NCBI RefSeq assembly: GCF_000328705.1
Contig: NC_019673.1
Location: 3,720,001-3,784,000 of the forward strand
Reading direction: 5' to 3'
DNA length: 64,000 bases
Source of the DNA: Saccharothrix espanaensis DSM 44229
GTDB lineage: Bacteria; Actinomycetota; Actinomycetes; Mycobacteriales; Pseudonocardiaceae
How positions within the stretch are numbered: the first letter of the stretch is position 1; every line of letters starts with the position of its first letter. Shown piece after piece: positions 41,947 to 50,124 of the stretch. Position numbers and translations under genes: made by a program. The notes under the pieces are model-generated. The model was not told where the DNA came from, made no database searches, and worked only from the letters and a program-made list of their open reading frames with translations.

Positions 41947-44900
41947 GCGCACCGCGCAAGCGCGCGCTGATCGTCGCCAACCAGGTCTACGACGACGAGC
42001 GCTTCACCGACCTGCCCGGTGCGGCGGCCGACGCCCGGGACCTGGCCGACGTGCTGGGCTCCTACACCGTGGGCGAGTTCGACGTGCGCGTGGTCGCCGA
42101 GGAGTCGGCCCGGACGGTGCGCCGGGAGGTCGAGCGGTTCTTCGCCGCCGCCGCCCGCGACGACCTCTTGCTGCTGCACTTCTCCTGCCACGGCAAGCGC
42201 AACGAGGCCAACCGCGAGCTGCACTTCGTGGCCAAGGACACCGAGAGCGACTACCTCGCCTCGACCGGTGTGTCCGCGCACTTCGTCAACGAGCGGATCG
42301 AGCAGTCGCGCTGCCGCCGGGTGGTGCTGATGCTGGACTGCTGCTTCAGCGGCAGCTACGTCAAGGGGATGCGGTCGCGCGCGGCGAAGGCGGCCGCGCG
42401 GGTCGAGGTCGACCAGCACTTCGAGGGGCAGGGCAAGGCGGTGATCACCGCCTGCGCGGCGCTCCAGTACGCGCACGAGTCGACGTTGCGCAGCGTCGCG
42501 CCCGGCCAGCCCTCGGTCTTCACCTCGACGGTGGTCGAGGGGCTGCGCACCGGCGCGGCGGACGTGGACTCCGACGGGCACATCAGCGTCGAGGACCTCT
42601 ACCGGTACGTCCACCACGAGGTGCGGCGGAAGGTGCCCGACCAGACGCCGGAGCTGTCGGTGGACCGGCTCAGCGGCTCGTTCTACATCGGCCGCAACAT
42701 CCGGTCGCTGCACCTGGGCAGCCAGCACGCGCCGATGATCCCGGTGCCCCTGCACCGCGCGGTGGTCAGCGCCGAGCCGTGGGAGCGCTACGGCGCGGCG
42801 CTCGGCCTGGAACGGTTGCTGGACGACGCCTCGCCGCGCATCCGCGACGCGGCGCGAGAGGCGTTGATCCCGCTGACCCGGGACGCCGACGACGAGGTGG
42901 CCACCCGCGCCAAGGCGGTGTGGGCGAGCCGGATCGGCAGCCGCGTGCCGCTCCCGGTCACCGGACCCGGTGGCGATCGGGAGGTCGCGCCGGCCGGGCG
43001 GCACGCCGTCGGGATCGACTTCGGCACCACCAACTCCGCGGTGGCCGTGGTCGGCGAGGACGGCCCCCGGGTCATCGTGAACGGCCAGGAATCGGTGCTC
43101 ACGCCGAGCGTCGTGGGCTTCCCCGAGCGCGGCGGGGTCGACGTCGGGATCGTGGCGGGGCTCTGGGCCGCCGCCCGCCCGGACCGGACCGTGTTCGCGG
43201 TCAAGCGCAAGCTCGGCACCGACTGGGTCACGACGGTGGACGGCTGGCCCTACACGGCGGAGAACGTCGCTGCGTACATCCTGGACCGGTTGCGCTTGGA
43301 CGCCGAGCAGCAGTTCGGCACGGCCGTCGACGCCGCCGTGATCACCGTGCCCGCCTACTACGGCGTCGCCGAGCGCGAGGCGCTGGTGCACGCCGCCGGG
43401 ATGGCGGGCCTGCACGCGCAGCGGCTGATCAACGAGCCCACCGCCGCCGCGCTGGCCTACGGTGTGACCACCGACGGCGAGCGGCGCACCGTCCTGGTCG
43501 TCGACCTCGGCGGTGGCACGCTCGACGTGTCGGTCCTGGACCTGGCGGCGGGCTCGGTCGAGGTGCGCGCCGCGTCGGGGGACAACGACCTCGGCGGCGA
43601 CGACTGGGACGGGCGCGTCGCCGACTGGCTGCTGACCCGGTTCGCCCGGACCTGCGGTGTCGCGGTGGACGACGACCCGCGGGTCGGGCAGCTGGTTCGC
43701 GACGCCGCCGTGGCGGCGAAGATCGCGCTGTCCGACCAGGACAGCACCACGGTGAACCTCCGCTACCTGTCCTCCGCCGGCGGGGTGCCGCGCCACCTGG
43801 TGGAAACGCTGACCCGGGACGAGTTCGAGGAGCTCACCGCCGACCTGCTGGACCGCTGCCGGTCGCGGATCGAGCAGGTGCTGACGATGGCGGGCGCGGA
43901 CACCGCCGACCTGCACGAGGTGGTGCTGGTCGGCGGTGCCACCCGGATGCCCGCGGTGGCCGCGCTGGTCCGCCGGCTGACCGGGCGCGACCCCGCCACC
44001 GGGGTGGACCCGGACCAGGCGATCGCCCTCGGCGCGGCCCTGCAGGCCGGGGTGCTCTCCGGCGACGTCCCCGAGGTCGTCCTGCTCGAAGTGACGCCGC
44101 TGGCGCTCGGCGTCGAAGCGGACGGCGGCGTCGTCACGCTCATCGGCGAGAACACCACCATCCCCGCCAAGCGCTCCGAGCTGTTCACCACCACCAGGGC
44201 CAACCAGCCGGTCGCGCAGGTCCGCCTGCACCAGTTCGCCCCGCACCCGACCGGCGACGACCTGACCAGCAACGACCTGACCAGCAACGACCTGGCCGGC
44301 AACGACCCGGCCGGCAACGACACGACCATCGCGGAGCTGCGGCTCCAGCTCCACACCGGCCCGCGCGGCGAGGCGTCGATCGAGGTCACGGTGGACTGCG
44401 ACGTCAACGGCGTGGTGCACCTGCAAGTCCGGCAGCTCGGCACCAAGCGGTCGGTGGCGACCACGGTCTCCCGCAGCACCGTCCTGGACGCCGCCCAGCG
44501 TTCGAAGCGCCCGCACTCGGCGATCGCGCTGCGCGTGGAACGCCCCGTGCCCCGCAAGCGCCGACGCCCCCGCACACCCCGCAAGCCCGCGCCGGTGCCC
44601 GTTGCGCCACCCGGTACCGCGCTCGACGTGCCGGGGACGGACCTGGCCCTGGCGAGCGCGCGGGCCGAGCTGTCGGCCAACGGCAGCAGACCCGGGCACG
44701 TCGCGGAGTTGCGCCGGAACGGTGCCGCGCTTCGCGAGGCCGGGCGCGTGGAGGAGGGGCTGCGGGTGGGGCGGCTCGCCGTCGCGACGGCCTCCGCCTA
44801 CGTGCGTGCCGACCCGGACTTCCCGCCCGCGCTGCTGATCGGTTCCCTGGTCGAGCTGAGCACCACCCAGCTCCACGCCGGACTGCTCGGCGAGGCGCAC

Positions 44901-45233
44901 AAGGCGTGCGGGATGGCGTTGTTGGTGGCCCATGAGGCAGGCCCCGCGTCCCTGGGCCCGGACATCGAGCGGCTGCCGCCGCTGCTCATCGTCATGGGCG
45001 AGGCCATGTACGCCAGGAACCGCCGGCAAGAGGCCACCGTCCTGGTGGTCAACGCCCTCTCGGTCCTGGTGGAGCTGTCCCCGGCCGAACCCCGACGCCA
45101 CCTCGCCGCTGTGGTCGAGGCCCTCGCGCTGCTCCGACACCTCGGGGTGACGGACCTGGACGACGTGGAGGCGGCCCTGAGCACCTGGCCGAAGCTGAGC
45201 GCCCTCAAGGCACCCGACGTGTGGACGCCTTGA
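41943..45233 (+). CDS. caspase-Hsp70 fusion, EACC1-associated
   Basis: 1096 residues. Residues 1-260: caspase-like peptidase (C14) with catalytic His83 (FSCHGK) and Cys134 (LDCCFSGS). About 265-345: helical HEAT-like segment (YGAALGLERLLDDASP). About 353-870: Hsp70/DnaK ATPase and substrate-binding beta domain (GIDFGTTNSAVAVV, VVDLGGGTLDVSV, VLVGGATRMPAV, EVTPLALGVEADGG). Then a basic proline-rich linker and a helical-repeat C-terminus. The Hsp70 part could gate the protease by sensing damaged or foreign protein; killing of the infected or stressed cell is the expected outcome (inference). The frame has no ATG, GTG or TTG before the caspase domain: the only sensible start is CTG 41943, which overlaps the EACC1 stop as CTGA, so translation is probably coupled. 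Confidence 0.88.
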   Translation: MSAPRKRALIVANQVYDDERFTDLPGAAADARDLADVLGSYTVGEFDVRVVAEESARTVRREVERFFAAAARDDLLLLHFSCHGKRNEANRELHFVAKDTESDYLASTGVSAHFVNERIEQSRCRRVVLMLDCCFSGSYVKGMRSRAAKAAARVEVDQHFEGQGKAVITACAALQYAHESTLRSVAPGQPSVFTSTVVEGLRTGAADVDSDGHISVEDLYRYVHHEVRRKVPDQTPELSVDRLSGSFYIGRNIRSLHLGSQHAPMIPVPLHRAVVSAEPWERYGAALGLERLLDDASPRIRDAAREALIPLTRDADDEVATRAKAVWASRIGSRVPLPVTGPGGDREVAPAGRHAVGIDFGTTNSAVAVVGEDGPRVIVNGQESVLTPSVVGFPERGGVDVGIVAGLWAAARPDRTVFAVKRKLGTDWVTTVDGWPYTAENVAAYILDRLRLDAEQQFGTAVDAAVITVPAYYGVAEREALVHAAGMAGLHAQRLINEPTAAALAYGVTTDGERRTVLVVDLGGGTLDVSVLDLAAGSVEVRAASGDNDLGGDDWDGRVADWLLTRFARTCGVAVDDDPRVGQLVRDAAVAAKIALSDQDSTTVNLRYLSSAGGVPRHLVETLTRDEFEELTADLLDRCRSRIEQVLTMAGADTADLHEVVLVGGATRMPAVAALVRRLTGRDPATGVDPDQAIALGAALQAGVLSGDVPEVVLLEVTPLALGVEADGGVVTLIGENTTIPAKRSELFTTTRANQPVAQVRLHQFAPHPTGDDLTSNDLTSNDLAGNDPAGNDTTIAELRLQLHTGPRGEASIEVTVDCDVNGVVHLQVRQLGTKRSVATTVSRSTVLDAAQRSKRPHSAIALRVERPVPRKRRRPRTPRKPAPVPVAPPGTALDVPGTDLALASARAELSANGSRPGHVAELRRNGAALREAGRVEEGLRVGRLAVATASAYVRADPDFPPALLIGSLVELSTTQLHAGLLGEAHKACGMALLVAHEAGPASLGPDIERLPPLLIVMGEAMYARNRRQEATVLVVNALSVLVELSPAEPRRHLAAVVEALALLRHLGVTDLDDVEAALSTWPKLSALKAPDVWTP
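44259..44318 (+). repeat. 15-bp in-frame repeat encoding pentapeptides
   Basis: Four units of GACCTGACCAGCAAC type encode DLTSN, DLTSN, DLAGN, DPAGN within the Hsp70 substrate-binding beta domain. Recent, in-frame expansion likely. Confidence 0.9.
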
Positions 45234-45243
45234 GAGCGCGCGT

Positions 45244-46461
45244 TCAGCCCCCGGCGCACGGCGCGGGGTCCGGGGTGGCCCGTTGCGGGCGGGCCACCAA
45301 GGCGTAGGCCAGCCACGAGCCGACCCGGGCGATGGCGATGCCGGCCGTCATCGCGATCGCACTGGCCCCGCCCAGCGACGCGAGCGGGGCGAACAGCGCG
45401 CCGAACAGGAAGCCGGTGCTGCCCAGCAGCGCGGCGGCGGTGCCCGCGTTGGCCGGGTGGCGGGTCAGGGCGAGGGCCGTCGCGTTGGGGGAGGCCAGGC
45501 CGCCGCTGAGGATGGTGAGGAACAGCACCGGCAGGAACACCGCGAGCGGGGCGTGCAGCAGCGCCGCGACCAGGCTCAGCACACTGGCCACGAGGGCGAC
45601 CAGCGCTTCGGCGACCAGCAGCCGTTCCGGCGTGAACCGGCGCAGCAGCAAGGAGTTGAACCACCCGCCGAGCACCAGGCCCACCGAGTTGACCGCGAAG
45701 ATCAGCGAGAACACCTGCGGGCTCACGCCGTAGCCGCCTTCGAGCACGAACGAGCTGATCGAGATGTAGATGAACAGCGCGATGCTGCCGATGCTCGTGC
45801 CCAGCGTGCAGCCGACGAACATCCGGTCCCGGACCACCGCCGAGAACCCGGCGCGCACCCGGCGCAGGCCGCCCGCGTGCCGCAGTTCCGGGCGCAGCGT
45901 CTCCGGCAGTGCGATCACCGCCAGCAGCAGCAACGCCGAGATCACCGCCAGCAGCACGAACAGCCCGCGCCAGTCGGTGAAGTGCAGCAACTGCCCGCCC
46001 AGCACCGGCGCGACGATCGGCGCGCACCCGCCGACCAGCATCAGCAACGACAGGATGCGCGCCATCTGCCGGCCCTCGTACAGGTCCCGGACCATCGCCT
46101 CGACCGCCACCATCCCGGCCGACCCCGCCAGGCCCTGCACCAGCCGCAACACGATCAACACCGTGATCGACGGCGCGGTCGCGCACAGCAGCGACGCCAC
46201 CGTGTACGTCGCCACCCCGATGAACAACGGCCGCTTGCGGCCGATCTTGTCGCTCAACGGCCCGATGAACAGCTGTCCCAGCGCGAGCCCGATCATGCAC
46301 GCCGAGATGCTCCACTGCGCGGAGTCGTCGGTGGCGTCCAGGTTGCGGGCCAGGGCGGGCAGCGCGGGCAGGTACAGGTCGATGGACAGCGGGCCGAACG
46401 TGGACAGCGCACCGAGCAACAACAGCAGGCGGCGGGTGCGCGGTGGGCCGTTCACGCGCAC
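45244..46461 (-). CDS. MFS drug-resistance transporter (Bcr/CflA family)
   Basis: 405 residues, 12 predicted helices. Family motifs: TFGPLSIDLYLPALPALA, the MFS motif A GPLSDKIGRKRPL, and LVQGLAGSAGMV. Exports antibiotics (bicyclomycin, chloramphenicol type) by proton antiport. GTG start. Convergent with the conflict operon; 16 bases from the downstream permease gene stop, possibly the end of the same minus-strand unit. Confidence 0.92.
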   Translation of the reverse strand: MRVNGPPRTRRLLLLLGALSTFGPLSIDLYLPALPALARNLDATDDSAQWSISACMIGLALGQLFIGPLSDKIGRKRPLFIGVATYTVASLLCATAPSITVLIVLRLVQGLAGSAGMVAVEAMVRDLYEGRQMARILSLLMLVGGCAPIVAPVLGGQLLHFTDWRGLFVLLAVISALLLLAVIALPETLRPELRHAGGLRRVRAGFSAVVRDRMFVGCTLGTSIGSIALFIYISISSFVLEGGYGVSPQVFSLIFAVNSVGLVLGGWFNSLLLRRFTPERLLVAEALVALVASVLSLVAALLHAPLAVFLPVLFLTILSGGLASPNATALALTRHPANAGTAAALLGSTGFLFGALFAPLASLGGASAIAMTAGIAIARVGSWLAYALVARPQRATPDPAPCAGG

Positions 46462-46477
46462 CCGCCTGGGTGTCGGG

Positions 46478-47338
46478 TCATCGACGCCGCCGCTGCGCGA
46501 GCAGCATCCGCGCCCTCGGGTCGACGAACGTGCGCAGGCTGCTGCCCGCGAGGTTGAGCAGGAACACGAACAGGGCGATGGTCAGGCCGGGGAACATCAC
46601 CATCGTCGGGTGGTCCTGGAGGTAGGTGCGCCCGTCCGCGACCATGTTCCCCCAGGTGGCGGTGGGTGGTGAGATGCCCAGGCCGAGGAAGCTCAACGAC
46701 CCGTCGATGAGCATCGCGCCCGCCGACAGCAGCACGCACTGCACCACGGCCAGCGGGAGCGTGTTGGGCAGGACGTGCACGGCCAGGGTCTTCCACGCCC
46801 CCATCCCGGACACCCGCGCCGCCTTCACGTAGGTGCGGGTGGTCAGGCCGAGCACGCGGCTGCGGATGATCCGGGCCGTGTACGGGGTGAAGATGATCGT
46901 CACGGCCAGCAGCTCGCTGAGCATGCCCGGCCCGACGACGACCGCGAACACGATCGCCAGGATGATCGACGGGAACGCCATCCACGCGTCCACGACCCGC
47001 ATGACCACCGTGCCGGCGCGGGCGAAGAAGCCCGCGACCAGCCCGATGAACGTGCCCAGCGTGACCGCGCAGACCGTGATCAGCAGGGTCATCCCGATGG
47101 ACACCCGGCCGGCGGACGCCCAGCGGGCGAACAGGTCCCGGCCGTACTTGTCGGTGCCCATCGGGTGCTCCGCGGACGGCGGCAGCAGCCGCCGCACCGG
47201 GTCGGGCGCGTTCGGGTCCGGCAGGAACAGCGGCAGCACCAGCACCAGCAGGGTGAGCGCGACCAGCAGGCCGCCCGCGATCACCAGCACGGCGTTGCGC
47301 CGGGCGAACGCCCGCGCGCTCGGCAGGACCGTCGTCAT
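46478..47338 (-). CDS. dipeptide/opine-type ABC permease (DppC family)
   Basis: 286 residues, about six helices, opening with a long N-terminal helix and the family motif PMGTDKYGRDLFARWASAGR. The inner-membrane loop has GMGAWKTLAVHVLPN (EAA-like). ATG overlaps the stop of the DppB-like gene (ATGA). Forms the channel with the DppB homologue. Confidence 0.93.
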   Translation of the reverse strand: MTTVLPSARAFARRNAVLVIAGGLLVALTLLVLVLPLFLPDPNAPDPVRRLLPPSAEHPMGTDKYGRDLFARWASAGRVSIGMTLLITVCAVTLGTFIGLVAGFFARAGTVVMRVVDAWMAFPSIILAIVFAVVVGPGMLSELLAVTIIFTPYTARIIRSRVLGLTTRTYVKAARVSGMGAWKTLAVHVLPNTLPLAVVQCVLLSAGAMLIDGSLSFLGLGISPPTATWGNMVADGRTYLQDHPTMVMFPGLTIALFVFLLNLAGSSLRTFVDPRARMLLAQRRRR

Positions 47339-48279
47339 GACACCCGCACCTTCGGGTCGACCAGCGCGTAGGCGAGGTCGACCAGCAGGTTCACCACGAC
47401 GAACAGGAACGCGATGAACATGACCCCTCCCTGGATCAGCGGGAAGTCCCGGGCGTACACCGCGCCCAGCAGCATGGTGCCCAGCCCCGGGATGACGAAG
47501 ATGCTCTCGATCACCACCACGCCGCCGATCAGCGACGCGAAGTTCAGCCCCACCGTGGTGAGCACCGGCAGCATCGAGTTGGGCAGCACGTGTCGCAGCA
47601 CGATCCGCCGCTCGCCCACGCCCTTGGCCCGCGCGGTGCGCAGGTAGAGCTGGGACAGCTCGCCCAGCACGCTCTCCTCCATGGTGATGGTGAGGAACGC
47701 GGTCTGCCCCACCACGAGCACCGCCAGCGGCAGCGCGAGCTGGCTGATCGCGGTCGCCGGGTCCTCGAACAGCGGGGTGTACCCGCTGGTCGGGAACCAG
47801 CCCAGGGTCAGCGCGAACAGCCACACCGCCACCAGCGCCAGCCAGAACTCGGGCAGGGCGAGCCCGAACTGGGCGGCCCGGTTGACCGACCGGGCCACCC
47901 GGCTGTGCGGCGAGACGGTGACCCAGGTGACGATCAGCACGGTGAGCAGGAAGCTGATCACCGTGCCGAGCACCGCCAGGGTCAACGTCGGCGCGAGGTG
48001 GTCGAGGATCATCTGCGGAACGGGCAGCTGGTACTTGATCGACGTGCCGAAGTCGCCGGACAGCACGTTGCCCAGCCAGTGCGCGTACTGCTCGTGCAGC
48101 GGCCCGGTCAGGCCGAGCTCGCGGCGCAGCCGGTCGAGCTGGTCGGGGGAGGCCTTGGTGCCCAGCAGCACCTGCGCCGGGTCGCCCGGGATGGAGCGCA
48201 GCAGGAAGAACAGCACGGTGCCGACCACGAACAGCACGACCAGCAGGTCGCGCAACCGGCGCAGGAGGACTGCCGCCAC
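47335..48279 (-). CDS. dipeptide/opine-type ABC permease (DppB family)
   Basis: 314 residues with the DppB-type N-terminus LLVVLFVVGTVLFFLLRSIPGDP, and the loop GVGERRIVLRHVLPNSMLP. Six to seven helices. Start GTG six bases after the binding-protein stop. Partner of the DppC homologue. Confidence 0.93.
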   Translation of the reverse strand: MAAVLLRRLRDLLVVLFVVGTVLFFLLRSIPGDPAQVLLGTKASPDQLDRLRRELGLTGPLHEQYAHWLGNVLSGDFGTSIKYQLPVPQMILDHLAPTLTLAVLGTVISFLLTVLIVTWVTVSPHSRVARSVNRAAQFGLALPEFWLALVAVWLFALTLGWFPTSGYTPLFEDPATAISQLALPLAVLVVGQTAFLTITMEESVLGELSQLYLRTARAKGVGERRIVLRHVLPNSMLPVLTTVGLNFASLIGGVVVIESIFVIPGLGTMLLGAVYARDFPLIQGGVMFIAFLFVVVNLLVDLAYALVDPKVRVS

Positions 48280-48285
48280 CGGGGC

Positions 48286-49878
48286 CTACCCCGCCAGCCA
48301 GACGTCGGCGAACTCCATGCCCCAGCCGTCGTACCCGCGCACCTTGGCGCTGTAGCCCACGTAGGACTTCGCGTTGTAGAGCGTGATGGTCGGCAGGTTC
48401 TGGGAGGTGAACTCCTGGACCTTGTCGATCGCCTGCTTCTGCTCCTCCGGGGTGTCGGCCGCGTTGTAGGCCGACAGCAGCGGCGCGAGCTGGTCGCGCG
48501 GGTAGCCCATGTTGTCCATGCCCTGCACGTTGTCGCTGTAGGACGGGACGGGCGGGTTGGCGTCGTCCATCAGCGCCAGCACGTCCCAGCTGTCGGGCTC
48601 GTTGTTCTTGCGCCCGATCAGCGTGGCGAAGTCGTAGCTGTCGATGCTCGCCGTGATCCCGATCTTCTGCAACTGGCTCTGCACCAGCACCAGCGCGTCC
48701 TTGAACTGCGGGAACTCGTCGGTGGTGATCATCCGGATGGTCTGCCCGGGTTGCAGCCCGGCCTCGGCGAACAGCTGCTTGGCGCGCTCCGGGTCGTGCT
48801 GGTCCCACTTGGCCTTGCCGGCCTCGGAGTACATGCCCTTGTTGGTCTGCGTGGCGAACGCGCCGTTGCTCGGCGAGACCAGCTCGGGCACGCCCTGCGA
48901 CGCCATCACCGCCGCCTTGTCGACGATGAGGTTCATCGCGTCGCGCGCCTGCTGCTTGGCGAAGATCGAGCCGGAGTTGTGGTTGAGCGCGATGTACTGG
49001 ATGTTCGCCGCGCCCTCCACCCCGACCTTGAGGGTGTCGCTGCGCTTGACCTGGTCGTACTGGTCGTGCGACGGCTCGGCGACGTCGAGCAGGCCCGTCT
49101 GCAGGCCGTTGAGCACGGCGTCGGCGTCGGCCACGACCTTGTAGGTGATCGTGTCCAGGTAGGCGTTCTTGGCCCCGGCGTACCCGCTGGACTTGCCACC
49201 GGGCGGCTGGTACTTGTCGTTGCGCTCCAGGACGATCTCCTGGCCGGGCGTCCACGTCTTGACCTTGTACGGGCCGCTGCCGGCGGAGTTCTCCCGGGGG
49301 ATGCCGGTCGGCCCGGCGGAGGCGATGTCGGACTCCTTGCGGATCCCGGTGCCGTGGCTGGTGGCCATCAGCGCCACGAGGTTGAACGGCGCGCTCAGCG
49401 TCACCACCACCGTGCCCTCGTCGGGCGCGGTGATCTCCTTGAGCACGGGCTTGAGCGACCCGGCGTAGCTGCCGTTGTCCACCCAGTAGCGCAGCGACGC
49501 CGCGGCGTCTGCCGCCCGCAGGGGTGTGCCGTCAGCGAACACGATCCCCTTGCGGAGCGTGAACGTGTAGCCCAGCCCGTCATCGGCCTTCTTGTACGAT
49601 TCCGCGAGCACTGGCTGCGGCTGGTAGTTCGCGTCGATCGTGACCAGTTGCTCGAACACCTCGTGACCGATGTAGGTGGTGCCGGCGTTGGAGTTCTTGA
49701 CCGTGTCCAGCGAGCCCGGGTCCTGGGCCAGCCGGACGGTCAAGTTCCCCCCACGCGCGGGTGGTCCCGCGTCGCCGGTCGTAGTGCCCTTGGTAGTGGC
49801 GCAGGCGGTGAGTACCAGCCCGACCGCTGTGAGGGCGGCGATCCTGTGCCTGAGACGACGTGATTCGGTGCGCTCCAT
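48286..49878 (-). CDS. ABC substrate-binding lipoprotein (SBP family 5)
   Basis: 530 residues. Lipoprotein signal ends VLTACATT. Family-5 features: ARGGNLTVRLAQDPGSLD, VFEQLVTIDANYQPQPVLAES, and YTFTLRKGIVFADGTPL. Binds peptides, opines or related solutes outside the membrane. ATG 49878 with AGGAG upstream. Leads the minus-strand half of the importer; the ATPase is divergent. The substrate is probably that of the DMFase-like pathway downstream of the ATPase. Confidence 0.94.
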   Translation of the reverse strand: MERTESRRLRHRIAALTAVGLVLTACATTKGTTTGDAGPPARGGNLTVRLAQDPGSLDTVKNSNAGTTYIGHEVFEQLVTIDANYQPQPVLAESYKKADDGLGYTFTLRKGIVFADGTPLRAADAAASLRYWVDNGSYAGSLKPVLKEITAPDEGTVVVTLSAPFNLVALMATSHGTGIRKESDIASAGPTGIPRENSAGSGPYKVKTWTPGQEIVLERNDKYQPPGGKSSGYAGAKNAYLDTITYKVVADADAVLNGLQTGLLDVAEPSHDQYDQVKRSDTLKVGVEGAANIQYIALNHNSGSIFAKQQARDAMNLIVDKAAVMASQGVPELVSPSNGAFATQTNKGMYSEAGKAKWDQHDPERAKQLFAEAGLQPGQTIRMITTDEFPQFKDALVLVQSQLQKIGITASIDSYDFATLIGRKNNEPDSWDVLALMDDANPPVPSYSDNVQGMDNMGYPRDQLAPLLSAYNAADTPEEQKQAIDKVQEFTSQNLPTITLYNAKSYVGYSAKVRGYDGWGMEFADVWLAG

Positions 49879-50124
49879 TGCGGCTCCTCGCGCCTGATTC
49901 CGCAGGTCGGTGGCCGAGAACGTAGTCCGGCCCGCACAGACCGCACAGACGCCGATGTCGGCTTTTATGTCACTGAGGCGAACTGACCCCGTACGAACCC
50001 GCCACAGTGGACAGACGTTTGTCTCTGGCTGCACAGTTTCCGCGAAACCTTGTCCGTCGAGGTCATCGGTGTACAGAATCACCGGATTCTCAGGCCGAAC
50101 CGGCCGGCGGAAGGGATGACACCC
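49879..50124. promoter_or_regulatory. divergent promoter region of the importer
   Basis: 246 bases between the binding-protein gene and the ATPase gene. It must carry both promoters and is the likely target of the AraC regulator encoded three kb to the right. TGTCGGCTTTTATGTCACTGAGGC around 49952 is an AT-richer patch that could include a -10 region. No clear palindrome. Confidence 0.5.

Noticed and set aside
41391-45140. 1249-codon open frame antisense to the caspase-Hsp70 gene
   Set aside because: His/Arg/Gly/Val-rich shadow of the real gene; the sense strand has unmistakable caspase and Hsp70 motifs.
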